64,000 nucleotides of DNA from Streptomyces lienomycini (GTDB taxonomy: Bacteria; Actinomycetota; Actinomycetes; Streptomycetales; Streptomycetaceae): NCBI RefSeq assembly GCF_027947595.1, contig NZ_CP116257.1, positions 5,527,501 to 5,591,500 on the forward strand, read 5' to 3'. Positions 24,701 through 33,145 of the stretch are shown piece after piece. The position numbers and the translations under genes were made by a program. Within the stretch, counting starts at the first letter, position 1; each line of letters starts with the position of its first letter. The notes below the pieces were generated by a model. It was not told the origin of the DNA. It saw only the letters and a program-made list of their open reading frames with translations, and did not search any database.

Positions 24701-27225
24701 GGGTGACGGTCGCCCTCGTCCAGGTCGTACCACCACGGCCCGCGCGTCGACTCCAGTTCCAGGTACCGGGGCCCCTGGGAACCGCCGGGCACCACCACCC
24801 CCGTCTCCCCGATGTACATCCCGGGATACCGCCGCCCGCCCCCGTGCGGATCCCAGGCCGCCCACCGGGCCCGCCAGGGCAGCTCGCCCTCCCCCGTGTC
24901 GCACGAGTCCGCCAGCCGCCCCGCCCGGCGGCACACCGCGGCCAGCCGCAGCCGGGCCCGCGCCGACGGGTCGGCCCCGCTCCCGGCCCGCGCCCGCAGC
25001 TCCGTCTCCATGTCCCGCACCGCCTGCCCGGCCCGCCGCCCCTCCGCGGTGCGCAGCGCGGGCAGGGCGGCCAGCAGCTGCCCGGGGTCGGCGGACAGGA
25101 CGAACTCCGCGTCCTGCACCAGTGGGTCGAGCACTCCGCCCTCCGCGGCGTGCAGCGCGAGGTACTGCCGCACGTACGGGTGCTCGACCGTGCGCAGGGC
25201 CTCGGTCATCGTGCGCTGCACCCGGGCCGCGTCCCGGCCCTCGCGCAGGTACTCGATGAGCGCCCGGTGGTAGACCCGGTACACCGATCCGCCGCTCTCC
25301 ACGCTCTCCACCACGTAGGAACCGGCCTCCTGGCGCAGCCACACGAGGTGTTCGTCGCCGTACGGGGTGCCGGTGATCGCGCCGGCCAGGCGTGGCCACA
25401 CGCCCGCCCATGGCAGTCCGGCGCCCTGGGCGTAGGCGAGCGGGAGGAGCAGGTCCCGGGCCTGTGCGGCGCGGGGGCCGAGGCGTTGCTCCAGGTCGCG
25501 TTCCATGGCCTCGCCGGGCAGCCGGGGCAGTTCCTCGCGCCACCGCCGGTCGCCGGGGTCGGGCGGGCGGGACTCGCGGGCGACGGTGCGGGCGGTGATG
25601 CGGGCGACGAGGAAGGAGCGGCCCGCGGCCTCGGCGACGGCTTCGGCGACCGCGTCCACCAGAGCGTCCCCGGCGGCCTCCAGCACGGAACCGGGCGTGC
25701 GCAGCAGCTTGCGGGTGTAGGCGCGGACGGCGCCGGGGTCGGCGTAGCGCTCGGAGTCGAGGTCGACGCGGGGCGCGTCGTCGGGCAGCCGGGCGGCGAT
25801 GTGCGGGCGGGCGCCGACCAGCAGGCGCAGCGGCAGTCTGCGTTCGGGGTCGGTGAGCGGGACGACGAGTTCGCCGACGGTCTCGTGGGGTGCCAGTGCC
25901 TCGTCGAGGGAGTCGACGAGGACGACGAGGGGGGTCTTCCTGGTCTGGAGGTGGGCGGTGAGCGCGCCGAGGGAGGCGGCGGCGCAGCCGGCGGCGGCGG
26001 CCAGGGCGTCGAGCAGTTGCCGGGTGGAGAGGTGGCTCGCGTTGACGCGCACGTCGACGTCGCCGGGGCGGGGCAGGAGCGGCGGGAGGCCCGCGCGGGG
26101 CACGGCCGCGGCGCGTTCCGGGTCGGTGAGCACGGCGACCATGCCGAGCAGGGAGGACTTCCCGGAACCCGGGTCCCCGGTGACGACGCAGAGCCGTTCG
26201 TCGGTCCGGCGCGGGTCGAGCCAGGCGCTGATGTCGCCGAGCGCCGCGTGCCGGCCGGTGAAGTCCCAGACGTCGTCGGTCACCACGTCGGTGCCGCGGG
26301 CCCGGGGCAGGAAGAAGGAGCGCATGTCCTGGTCGCGGGCTTCGCGTTCCCGGGCCGCGAGGGCGACGATGCGGTCGATCTCGTCCAGTTTGAGTCCGTC
26401 GGAGTCCGGGACGTGCCGGGGGTTGGGCAGGAAGGCGGGGATGCCGCCGGTGGCGTGGGACAGGGACCAGCCGGGGCGCTGGGCCGCCGGGACCTCGGGG
26501 TCGCTGCGGATGGCGGCCATGACGTGCTCGACGCTGATGTGGGCGGGGGCGTTGCCCGCGGTGGCGCGGGCGCGGACGGCCCGGTCGAAGGCGGTCGACA
26601 GGGCACCGGTGTACGTCTCCTCCTTGCGGCGGGAGGAGGAGACGAGGACCAGGCCGGTGGTGCCGTGCTCGGTGACCGGCTCGCGGAAGCGGCGGGCGTC
26701 CAGGGCGCCGTGGAGCGCCTTGTCCGCGCCCTCCTCGGCGTAGCAGGCGTCGATCAGGACGAGCAGCCGCTCGACGGCCGTCCCGTTCCAGACGCCGCCG
26801 ACCAGGTCCTCGGTGGGCAGGGCGGTGCCGTACGGGTCGGCGGCGTCGCTGTCGTGCAGGAGGAGGTAGTGGCGTCCGCTGTCCTCGTCGGTGATGCCGT
26901 GGGCGGCGAAGTAGAGGACGACGTAGTCGTCGGGGCGGCGGTCGGGGTCGGTGGCGAAGGCGCGCAGCGCCTCGGTGAGCTGCCGCCGGGTCGGGTGGGG
27001 GCCGAGGTCCAGGGCGGTCCGGTAGCCGAGTTCGCCGACGAAGAGGTCGGTGATCCGCCGGACGTCCTCGGTGAGTTCCGGACGGGCGGCCTCGGGGTGC
27101 GCGCGTACGTCGGTGACGGCGGCGGCGATGAGGAAGCGGCGGGCGGCGGGCGCGGACGTCCCGCCGTCGGCCGGCGCTCCGGTGTGCGCGCCGTGTGTCC
27201 CCGGTGCCGTGACCGCGCCCGTCAT
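21748..27225 (-). CDS. Caspase-like protease / nSTAND-type NTPase / WD40 protein
   Basis: 1825 aa, one uninterrupted frame. Residues about 28-270 form a caspase-like (C14) domain with the catalytic His109 in YFAAHGIT and Cys161 in LIDACYAEEG. Residues about 320-600 are a STAND-type NTPase: DFTGRHAALGDISAWL lead-in, Walker A GDPGSGKSS (350-358), Walker B LVVLVDSLDE (433-442). A helical region (about 600-850) precedes a long C-terminal series of WD40-type blades (about 1000-1825; for example GHDGPVVSVDLVPGHPQRLVVTTGEDGTVRL, AHHGGVLALGEVRG), enough for two propellers. This is sensor, switch and protease in one chain, as in bacterial conflict and suicide proteins. The ATG is 6 bases after the stop of the hydrolase gene. 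Trigger and substrate unknown. Confidence 0.87.
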   Translation of the reverse strand: MTGAVTAPGTHGAHTGAPADGGTSAPAARRFLIAAAVTDVRAHPEAARPELTEDVRRITDLFVGELGYRTALDLGPHPTRRQLTEALRAFATDPDRRPDDYVVLYFAAHGITDEDSGRHYLLLHDSDAADPYGTALPTEDLVGGVWNGTAVERLLVLIDACYAEEGADKALHGALDARRFREPVTEHGTTGLVLVSSSRRKEETYTGALSTAFDRAVRARATAGNAPAHISVEHVMAAIRSDPEVPAAQRPGWSLSHATGGIPAFLPNPRHVPDSDGLKLDEIDRIVALAAREREARDQDMRSFFLPRARGTDVVTDDVWDFTGRHAALGDISAWLDPRRTDERLCVVTGDPGSGKSSLLGMVAVLTDPERAAAVPRAGLPPLLPRPGDVDVRVNASHLSTRQLLDALAAAAGCAAASLGALTAHLQTRKTPLVVLVDSLDEALAPHETVGELVVPLTDPERRLPLRLLVGARPHIAARLPDDAPRVDLDSERYADPGAVRAYTRKLLRTPGSVLEAAGDALVDAVAEAVAEAAGRSFLVARITARTVARESRPPDPGDRRWREELPRLPGEAMERDLEQRLGPRAAQARDLLLPLAYAQGAGLPWAGVWPRLAGAITGTPYGDEHLVWLRQEAGSYVVESVESGGSVYRVYHRALIEYLREGRDAARVQRTMTEALRTVEHPYVRQYLALHAAEGGVLDPLVQDAEFVLSADPGQLLAALPALRTAEGRRAGQAVRDMETELRARAGSGADPSARARLRLAAVCRRAGRLADSCDTGEGELPWRARWAAWDPHGGGRRYPGMYIGETGVVVPGGSQGPRYLELESTRGPWWYDLDEGDRHPAHREKEADHRYFRGLTAPPQLPGLAAAWSYDTYLDLARREETKRRFTRLLHVWRGRESTIWVLPADDEGEEGYEGRPLRSVDQLVLLPGRRTPDEPAVAVVRLNDGRVRVYQLGSAPHYPPLTRGQRRSLFEFQIREWEERAHWRRAALSATLLPADVGARVTACAAPSGLPPRTVLLGCEDGRVVLHGTDDRTTRSVVRTGHDGPVVSVDLVPGHPQRLVVTTGEDGTVRLSSLSRGEPLRTLLTSPYVTVSAAVHRVGRQWVVAAVTTDGQLHRIDLDSGRPVGLPLRVDPGARVRVAAFDLGPVACVSVEGGARGLQLHDLLTGDRIGGQELRHSADAVCRAGTTVCVGGSDGVVRFWPTAYAADSTRITAHHGGVLALGEVRGPSGAPAVVSVGKDHEIRCWDPVRAHELWRRRVLDPGLWQFPLIGCATVGHTADGRDLVATGEYGGRVRVLVLRDGLPVAEQEFTVPGIVTALTAGRVRDRDVVVAGTDSGRLVCWDAGAGRSWACGPVPDRPAWITALALSPDGSGRLAAGDHDGSVREWSLPTCRPLGPPRRAHRAAVTALAHLGTRLFGFGTDARLVSYEDGWERRMPQSGTSLHATDDGLLCGDETGNVWRVRDTADGRLVEEALDAVRRVSAVAVVARDGAPVVVVGGADGSLQVREAEHGEVVRRLRPVDGADVEQLAAVSWRSPGREPRPLLFARSGNGLLEYWDFGSGDPVRAAGRPLATPVPHQREGARLAVVPDDTGAQSLLSLVPWDEADPWAADSFVDGRVSVHDVARGPIAHQPCSAYDDGKTRLGGPLRAVRCAGRLLVFAPLTDDVVRVLDTTTRRWALLRLPDEGLVDVFALPGEGGDALLVVGQACTRIVPWEAFRARFASSGETPAPHHPAGSRSPLRRPVPPPPVTHEHETPLWGDFAALLPGGDAYALASHRHLAVVGTRTGTVHRALELPSPCTALAAGPHGELAVGTRNGPILFD

Positions 27226-27231
27226 CGTGTC

Positions 27232-28095
27232 TCAGTCCGCGGGGCCGAAGCCGTCGGCGACCGCCCGGCCGGCTTCCGGGGTGTTGAGGTAGCGGGTGGC
27301 GTCGTGGGCGCGGGCGCCGTTGTGCACGAGGTGGCTGCGGACGCGGTCGCCGAACAGCGGCCTCAGGTCCTTCACCAGGGCGACCACGTCGCCCTCGTCC
27401 GCGATGTTGGTCCAGTGCTCGACGCTTCCCGGCCAGTCACCGGGCCGGCCCTGCGCACCGGCGCGCAGCCGGTCGTGGACGAGGGGCCGGATGCCCAGCG
27501 GTGACCCCACCGTCAGCAGCGAACGCACCGGCCAGTCGGGGCGCGCGCACAGCGCCTCGTAGGCGACGACGCTGCCCAGGGAGTGGCCCACGACGACCCG
27601 GGTGCGGTCGGTCACCGCGTCGGCGACCCGCCGCTGCACCGCCTCGTGGACGTCCGGGTCGCACAGGTAGGCGCGGACCTGCTTCAGGTCGAGGACCATG
27701 GCGCGCAGCGCGATCCCGGCGAAGAACCGGGAACGGCCGAGCGCGTTGAGGGCCCGCTGGACGGTGCGCGGGGTGCGGGCCAGGGTGCGGGCGTCCGGCG
27801 GCAGCACCGCCTCGTCGGTGCGGGCCGCCTCCGCCCACAGGGCCAGCAGCAGGTCCCGCTCCAGTCCCGCCGCGACGTCCGGGGCGCCGAGCGGGGGGTC
27901 GGCCAGCGCGAGGGTGCGGCCGGGCGGGCGGAAGAGGTCGCCGTAGAAGACGCAGCGCACGTCGTCCTCGCCGAGCGTGAAGGGGGCCCTGGCGCGCAGC
28001 AGTCCGTCGCTGATCGCGGGGTGCCAGAACCGGTGCAACTCTCGCTCACCCGTGTGCTGTTGGCCGATCCCGTGGATGCAGACCACTCGAGCCAT
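27232..28095 (-). CDS. Alpha/beta hydrolase, partner of the caspase-like protein
   Basis: 287 aa. It begins MARVVCIHGIGQQHTGE, giving the oxyanion HG of lipase-like hydrolases. The nucleophile elbow VVGHSLGS puts Ser172. Asp in ADEGDVVALVKDL and His in ARAHDATRYL are candidate triad members. There is no signal peptide, so it acts in the cytoplasm; similarity is to PGAP1/lipase-like esterases acting on acyl or lipid esters. The longer start 36 bases upstream is less likely because the family starts near VVCIHGIG. It heads the operon with the caspase-like gene, which suggests an effector or accessory role in the same system. Confidence 0.82.
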   Translation of the reverse strand: MARVVCIHGIGQQHTGERELHRFWHPAISDGLLRARAPFTLGEDDVRCVFYGDLFRPPGRTLALADPPLGAPDVAAGLERDLLLALWAEAARTDEAVLPPDARTLARTPRTVQRALNALGRSRFFAGIALRAMVLDLKQVRAYLCDPDVHEAVQRRVADAVTDRTRVVVGHSLGSVVAYEALCARPDWPVRSLLTVGSPLGIRPLVHDRLRAGAQGRPGDWPGSVEHWTNIADEGDVVALVKDLRPLFGDRVRSHLVHNGARAHDATRYLNTPEAGRAVADGFGPAD

Positions 28096-28203
28096 CGCGC
28101 CCCCCAAGCCCCGACCCAAACGCGTGATCACTCTAGCAACGGGAGGGCCTGGGCGGTGGGTTCGGGAAGCGCGGTTTCGGGGAGCGGTGCGGACGGTCCG
28201 CCG

Positions 28204-28833
28204 TCAGTCGAGGACGCGGCCCAGGTAGGCCCGCAGCAGCTCCCGGGCCTCCTCGATGATCTTCTCGTCGCCGTCCGGTGCGACCCGGAAGGCGAGTTGG
28301 ACGAGGGTGTCGGCGGTCTCCACGGCGACGAGGAAGACGCGGCGCAGGTCCTCGTCGGGGCTGCGGCCGAGGTAGCCGGAGAGCAGTTCGGTCAGCCGCT
28401 CGGCCACACGGTGGTTGGGGACGGCGTGGCGGTCGCCGACGGGGATCTGGTTGCCGAAGTCGATCAGGGAGAAGCCGGGCGCGGTCCGCTTCATCGCCAG
28501 GTACTCGTCGAGCACGGCGTCCAGGGCGCCGCGCCAGCCGCCGCCGTCCGGCCCCGAGTCCGTCTCCGTCAGCCGTTCGGTCACGCGCTCCGCGTAGCGC
28601 TCCAGGTTGCGCTGGGCCAGGGCGTCGGCCATCTGCCGCTTGTTGCCGAAGAAGCGGTACACCGAGCCGATGGGGACGCCCGCGCGCACGGCCACGGCCC
28701 GGGTGCTCAGCTCGTCGTACCCGACCTCGTCGAGCAGGTCGGCGCAGGCGTCGAGGATGCGGGCCAGGCGTTCGGCGCTGCGTCGCTGCACGGGGGCGCG
28801 GCGGAGCGGGGTCGCTGGGGACACGGTGCTCAT
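28204..28833 (-). CDS. TetR-family regulator
   Basis: 209 aa. HTH region LDEVGYDELSTRAVAVRAGVPIGSVYRFFGNKRQMADALAQRNLERYAERV (about residues 35-85). The C-terminal domain contains MKRTAPGFSLIDFGNQIPVGDRHAVPNHRVAERL, characteristic of a TetR subgroup common in actinomycetes. The start overlaps the stop of a small upstream frame (ATGA), so it is translationally coupled. By position it corresponds, from memory, to S. coelicolor SCO1712, reported to influence antibiotic production. Confidence 0.88.
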   Translation of the reverse strand: MSTVSPATPLRRAPVQRRSAERLARILDACADLLDEVGYDELSTRAVAVRAGVPIGSVYRFFGNKRQMADALAQRNLERYAERVTERLTETDSGPDGGGWRGALDAVLDEYLAMKRTAPGFSLIDFGNQIPVGDRHAVPNHRVAERLTELLSGYLGRSPDEDLRRVFLVAVETADTLVQLAFRVAPDGDEKIIEEARELLRAYLGRVLD

Positions 28834-29027
28834 GATGCCCTCCCCGCGCGGCCGGGGGAACCGCCGCCTCCGGTACGGTCCGGGGCGCCCCGCGGGAACC
28901 GGCGGCCTGTTCCGGGGCCGCCGCCCACCCCGGGCGCGGGCGCGGCGGCGTCCACCGCGCGCCCCCGGCCGAGGGCGGAGCCGGCGCGGTGCCCTCGGCG
29001 CCGGGAGGAGGCGGTGGCCGTGCTCAC
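28830..29027 (-). CDS. Possible small coupled protein between lipoprotein and tetR
   Basis: 65 aa from a GTG that overlaps the lipoprotein stop (GTGA), and its own stop overlaps the tetR start (ATGA). The sequence is basic, Arg- and Gly-rich and low in complexity (SSRRRGHRAGSALGRGR, GAPDRTGGGGSPGRAGRAS). The exact four-base overlaps at both ends argue that it is translated, at least as a coupling device. Composition alone could be chance in GC-rich DNA. No family recognised. Confidence 0.45.
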   Translation of the reverse strand: MSTATASSRRRGHRAGSALGRGRAVDAAAPAPGVGGGPGTGRRFPRGAPDRTGGGGSPGRAGRAS

Positions 29028-29593
29028 CGGTCCGCCGCGGGTTCGGTGGCCGTCGCGCTCCCGATCTCCTCCGGTTGCGTGGCCCCGGTCGGCTCCGCGT
29101 CCGACGCGGTGACGTCCGCCGTGCTCTCGACGGGCTCGCCGTCGACGGCCCAGACGGTGCCGTCGTCGGCGTACAGGCGGACCGTGACCTCGTGGGTGCC
29201 GCGCGGGACCAGGTCGGCGGCGATGCGGTACCTGGGGCCGCGCAGGGTGGTCAGGGGGTCGCCGTCGAGGAGGAGGTGGGCGACGCCGCGGCCGGCCACC
29301 GCCTTCGCCTCCGTACCGGCGGGCGAGAACCGGAAGTCGCGGACGGTCAGGCGTACGTCCCAGCTGTCGTCGGCCTCGGGCTGCACCTCGATGCCGACCT
29401 CGGGCGCGCGGTCGGCGTCCACCTCGCGGTAGCGGCGGCCCTCCTCGTCGGTGGCGTCGAGCAGCCTGCCGACCGGCGTGGCCGAATCCCCGCCCTCCGG
29501 TTCACCCGCACCACCGGAGCCGCAGCCCGCGGACCCCGTCAACAACAGGACACAGACCGCGAGCACGGCGACCACTCCCCGCGTCCACGACAT
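29024..29593 (-). CDS. Putative lipoprotein
   Basis: 189 aa. Signal peptide MSWTRGVVAVLAVCVLLLTGSAGC ends in a lipobox (LTGSAGC, Cys at residue 24), so the mature protein is lipid-anchored outside the membrane. After a Gly- and Glu-rich linker, a beta-rich domain follows (DSWDVRLTVRDFRFSPAGTEAK, GVAHLLLDGDPLTTLRGPRYRIAADLVPRGTHEVTVRLYADDGTVWAVDGEPV), resembling a cupredoxin-like or immunoglobulin-like fold without metal ligands. First gene of a three-gene coupled unit with tetR. Function unknown. Confidence 0.82.
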   Translation of the reverse strand: MSWTRGVVAVLAVCVLLLTGSAGCGSGGAGEPEGGDSATPVGRLLDATDEEGRRYREVDADRAPEVGIEVQPEADDSWDVRLTVRDFRFSPAGTEAKAVAGRGVAHLLLDGDPLTTLRGPRYRIAADLVPRGTHEVTVRLYADDGTVWAVDGEPVESTADVTASDAEPTGATQPEEIGSATATEPAADR

Positions 29594-29750
29594 GACGTGA
29601 GACTAGAACACCGGTCCGACACTCCGGATCCCCCGGGGGTCCGGTTCCGGTCATCCTCCGGGAGGACGACCAAGAAGGAACGGGCCGAACGGGGAGAACC
29701 CGCGCGGAGCGGGGAAGTCCTCCTGAGCCCCCTTGCGCACGGGAAACCGC

Positions 29751-29774
29751 AATCCTACGGTGTGCCATAGGAAT
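29751..29774. promoter_or_regulatory. Inverted repeat in the hmgA promoter region
   Basis: CCTACGG (29754-29760) and CCATAGG (29765-29771) match at 6 of 7 positions around TGTG, with partial matches outside. It is centred about 45 bases before the hmgA start and is a possible operator for the GntR encoded downstream. Confidence 0.4.
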
Positions 29775-29806
29775 CGGGCGGGAATCGGGTTGCGAGGGAG
29801 CGATCA

Positions 29807-31132
29807 ATGAGCGGGGACGCGCGGAAGACCGCGGAGGGGCTGGCCTACCTGTCCGGCTTCGGCAACGAGCACAGCTCGGAGGCCGTCGCGGGCGCACTGC
29901 CCGAGGGCCGGAACTCGCCGCAGCGGGCGCCGCTGGGCCTGTACGCGGAGCAGCTGAGCGGCACGGCGTTCACCGAGCCGAGGGCGCACAACCGGCGCTC
30001 GTGGCTGTACCGGATCCGCCCGTCGGCCGCGCACCCCGCGTTCACCCGTTCGGGTAACGGCGGAATCCGCACGGCGCCCTTCAACCAGGCCGTGCCGGAC
30101 CCGAACCGCCTGCGGTGGAACCCGCTGCCGGTGCCCGGACCCGCCACGGACTTCGTCGAGGGGCTGTGGACGCTCGGCGGCAACGGCGACGCGACCCAGC
30201 GCACCGGCATGGCCGTGCACCTGTACCACGCCACCGCGTCCATGGAGCGCGTCTTCAGCGACGCGGACGGCGAGCTGCTGATCGTCCCGGAGCGCGGCGG
30301 CCTGCTGCTGCGCACCGAGTTCGGGCTGCTGCACGCCGAGCCGGGGCACGTGGCGCTGATCCCGCGCGGGGTCCGCTTCCGCGTGGAGCTGCTCGACGCG
30401 GACGCCCGCGGCTACGTCTGCGAGAACTACGGCGCCCCCTTCCGGCTCCCGGACCTCGGCCCGATCGGCGCCAACGGCCTGGCCAACGCGCGGGACTTCC
30501 ACGCGCCGGTCGCCGCGTACGAGGACGACGAGAGCACGACGGGCCCGGTGGAGGTGGTCAACAAGTTCTGCGGCAACCTCTGGACCGCCGAGTACGACCA
30601 CTCCCCGCTGGACGTCGTCGCCTGGCACGGCAACCACGTGCCGTACGTCTACGACCTGCGCCGCTTCAACGTCATCGGCACCATCTCGTACGACCACCCG
30701 GACCCGTCGATCTTCACGGTGCTGACCTCCCCGTCGGACACGCCGGGTCTGGCGGGCGTGGACTTCGTGGTGTTCGCGCCGCGCTGGCTGGTGGGCGAGG
30801 ACACCTTCCGTCCGCCGTACTTCCACCGGAACGTGATGAGCGAGTACATGGGCCTGATCGAGGGTGCCTACGACGCCAAGGCGGAAGGCTTCGTGCCGGG
30901 CGGCGGTTCGCTGCACAACATGATGTCGGCGCACGGCCCGGACCGGGAGACCTTCGAGCGGGCGAGCGCGGCGGAGCTGAAGCCGCAGCGGATCGACGAC
31001 GGGCTGGCGTTCATGTTCGAGACCCGGTGGCCGGTGACCCTCACGCCCCAGGCGGCCCGCGCCGAGCACCTGCAACCCCGCTACGACGACGTCTGGCAGG
31101 GCCTGGAGCGGCACTTCCGCCCCTTGCACTGA
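29807..31132 (+). CDS. hmgA: Homogentisate 1,2-dioxygenase
   Basis: 441 aa, full family length. [12 protein letters not shown] at the start, [31 protein letters not shown], and the C-terminal active-site region [14 protein letters not shown] [40 protein letters not shown] and [16 protein letters not shown] give the iron ligands (His, Glu, His) of the family. It opens the ring of homogentisate to maleylacetoacetate in tyrosine and phenylalanine breakdown, which also prevents brown pigment formation. The other pathway genes are not in the window. A GntR gene follows after 27 bases. Confidence 0.96.
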   Translation: MSGDARKTAEGLAYLSGFGNEHSSEAVAGALPEGRNSPQRAPLGLYAEQLSGTAFTEPRAHNRRSWLYRIRPSAAHPAFTRSGNGGIRTAPFNQAVPDPNRLRWNPLPVPGPATDFVEGLWTLGGNGDATQRTGMAVHLYHATASMERVFSDADGELLIVPERGGLLLRTEFGLLHAEPGHVALIPRGVRFRVELLDADARGYVCENYGAPFRLPDLGPIGANGLANARDFHAPVAAYEDDESTTGPVEVVNKFCGNLWTAEYDHSPLDVVAWHGNHVPYVYDLRRFNVIGTISYDHPDPSIFTVLTSPSDTPGLAGVDFVVFAPRWLVGEDTFRPPYFHRNVMSEYMGLIEGAYDAKAEGFVPGGGSLHNMMSAHGPDRETFERASAAELKPQRIDDGLAFMFETRWPVTLTPQAARAEHLQPRYDDVWQGLERHFRPLH

Positions 31133-31159
31133 GGTTTCCCCTACCGGTACGGATGACCC

Positions 31160-31909
31160 GTGACCTCCTTCGCCCCGGACTCCGTCGTCCTCAACCGCAA
31201 GCTGCCGCTCTGGTACCAGGTGTCGCAGTCGCTGCGCGCCTCGATACTGGGCCGCTCGCCCCGGGACCCGCTGCGCCTGCCCACCGAGGAGCAGTTGGCC
31301 GGGCACTACGGGGTGAGCGTGCTGACCATGCGGCAGGCGCTGAAGGAGCTGGAGGACGAGGGGCTGATCACCCGCCATCGCCGGCGGGGCACGTTCATCG
31401 AGCCGCACGCCCGGCGGGGCGCCCCGGTGCGGCTGCTCGGTTCGGTGGACGCGATCGTGGCGCAGCAGTCCGGCATGAAGGCCGAGCTGCTGGACCACGG
31501 CCCCGCCGCCGTGCCCTCCGCCCTCACCGAGTTCTTCCCGGAGCTGGCCGAGCTGGCCATGTACCACCGGCTGCGCTGCGACGAGAAGACGGGCGAGCCG
31601 ACCAACCACGCCCGCAACTACGTCCGTCCGGAGCTGGCCGCGCGCATCGACGCGGACGACCTCGTCCGGTGGCCGATGACGAAGGTGCTGCGGGACGTGG
31701 TGGGCGTGGACATCAGCCGGATCACGGACACCGTGGAGGCCCGGCTCGCGGACCCGGAGACGGCGCGGCTGCTGCGGGTGCCGCTGCTCAGCCCGATCCT
31801 GCACTACACGGGCATCACCTACGACACCGCGGGCCGGGTGCTCGACGTGGCGGTCATCCACTACCGGGGCGACCGCTTCTCCTTCACGGTCACCCTGGAC
31901 GCCACGTGA
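31160..31909 (+). CDS. GntR-family regulator (UTRA/HutC type)
   Basis: 249 aa from a GTG. The winged helix is LWYQVSQSLRASILGRSP...LRLPTEEQLAGHYGVSVLTMRQALKELEDEGLITRHRRRGTFI (about residues 14-80). The UTRA ligand domain follows, with MYHRLRCDEKTGEPTNHARNYVRPELA and LLRVPLLSPILHYTGITYDTAGRVLDVAVIHYRGDRFSF. Location just after hmgA suggests control of homogentisate catabolism. The upstream ATG at 31153 is out of frame. A ribosome site is not obvious. Confidence 0.85.
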   Translation: MTSFAPDSVVLNRKLPLWYQVSQSLRASILGRSPRDPLRLPTEEQLAGHYGVSVLTMRQALKELEDEGLITRHRRRGTFIEPHARRGAPVRLLGSVDAIVAQQSGMKAELLDHGPAAVPSALTEFFPELAELAMYHRLRCDEKTGEPTNHARNYVRPELAARIDADDLVRWPMTKVLRDVVGVDISRITDTVEARLADPETARLLRVPLLSPILHYTGITYDTAGRVLDVAVIHYRGDRFSFTVTLDAT

Positions 31910-31931
31910 GGCCGCGCCGCCCCGTCGTACG

Positions 31932-33092
31932 ATGCCCGGCGTGACGCACGACGACGCTCCGCCGCTGGCGGACCTCATGCCGTGGTCCGTCGCACCGCCG
32001 CGGCTCGGCCGGGGGTGGCCGGCGGCTCCCGACGCGGCGTCCCTGAAGGCCCGCTGGGACGCCCTGGTGAAGGCCGAGGGGCCGGAGCGCGCGGCCCTGT
32101 TCGAGCCGACCCGCTCGCGCACCCCGGACTCGGCGGTCGGGCGGCTGCCGGGCGGCGCCGGGGGCACCGGGCGGCTGGCGCGCGCCTCGGGCCCGTCCGC
32201 GGAGCCGGTGCGGGTGCTGCGGGCGCCGTTCGACGAGCAGTGGCTGATTCCCGACCACCGGCTGATCGACGCGGCCCGCCCGGAGCTGTGGCGGGTGGCG
32301 GACGAGCGGCAGGTGTTCGTGGTGGAGGCCCCGGCTGCCGCCGGTCCGCCGCTGCTGCTCGCGACCTCGCTGCTGCCGCTGTTCGGCCCCGCCCGGATCC
32401 GGCCGCTGCACCGCCGACCCGGCGGTGCGGAGCCCAACCTCGCCCCGGGCCTCCTGGACCATCTGACCGCCCGGCTCGGGGTGCGCCCCGGCCCGCCGGA
32501 CGTGCTCGCCTGGTCGGTGGCGGCCGTGCGGCCCGGCTCGCTGGTCCCGCTCACCGCGGACCCCGAGCTGTGGGAGCGCGGCGTCGGACTGGGCCGGCGC
32601 GCGCTGTGGCTGATGCGGCGCGACGGAGAGCGCCCCAAACTGCCCGGCGGGCGCCGCCCGTACGTCCGCGCCCCGCTGCCCCGGCGCCCGCTGACCCTGC
32701 GCTACGACCGGGACGAGGAGGCGCTCTTCCTCGACGAGGGCCGCGTCTCCCCCGTGCCGCCCGGCGCCTGGGACTTCGAGGTGGGCGGGGTCCGGGTGGT
32801 CGAGCAGTGGTTCGCGGCCCGCACGGCCGAGGGCGAGCCGGGCACGCTGTCGGCGGTCCGTCCGTCCGGCTGGCCGCAGACCTGGACGTCCGAGCTGCTG
32901 GAGCTGATCACGGTACTCGCGCTCCTCGCCGAAGTGCGGAGCCGGTGCCGGGAGTTGACGGTCACCGACGAGATCACCGCGACCGAGCTGCGGGCGGCCG
33001 GCGTGCTGCCCGTACCTCCGTCGGCCCGTCGCCCGGCCTCCGTCCTGGACGGCCGCGAGGAGGGCCCGGAGGGTCAGCTGGCGCTGCTGTAG
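31932..33092 (+). CDS. Stand-alone protein related to type ISP restriction-modification C-terminal domain
   Basis: 386 aa. The segments LRAPFDEQWLIPDHRLIDAARPELWRVADERQVFVVE, LRYDRDEEALFLDEGR and VWDFEVGGVRVVEQWFAAR-like WDFEVGGVRVVEQW, followed by WTSELLELITVLALLAEV, match what I know of the C-terminal specificity region of type ISP restriction enzymes, under which Streptomyces homologues are often named. No helicase, nuclease or methyltransferase motif (no NPPY or FxGxG) is present, so it cannot be a restriction enzyme by itself. No partner gene is adjacent. Function unknown. Confidence 0.7.
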   Translation: MPGVTHDDAPPLADLMPWSVAPPRLGRGWPAAPDAASLKARWDALVKAEGPERAALFEPTRSRTPDSAVGRLPGGAGGTGRLARASGPSAEPVRVLRAPFDEQWLIPDHRLIDAARPELWRVADERQVFVVEAPAAAGPPLLLATSLLPLFGPARIRPLHRRPGGAEPNLAPGLLDHLTARLGVRPGPPDVLAWSVAAVRPGSLVPLTADPELWERGVGLGRRALWLMRRDGERPKLPGGRRPYVRAPLPRRPLTLRYDRDEEALFLDEGRVSPVPPGAWDFEVGGVRVVEQWFAARTAEGEPGTLSAVRPSGWPQTWTSELLELITVLALLAEVRSRCRELTVTDEITATELRAAGVLPVPPSARRPASVLDGREEGPEGQLALL

Positions 33093-33145
33093 GCCCCCGG
33101 AGGCGCGGTGGCGAGTGGCGCCGGGCCGGGGCCCTGGCCTCGGCC

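Noticed and set aside
22636..27504. A 1622-codon open frame antisense to the caspase/WD40 gene
   Set aside because: Its protein is Val, Gly, Arg and Ala-rich with no domain pattern. GC-rich Streptomyces genes often leave long open antisense frames, and the opposite strand has clear catalytic motifs.
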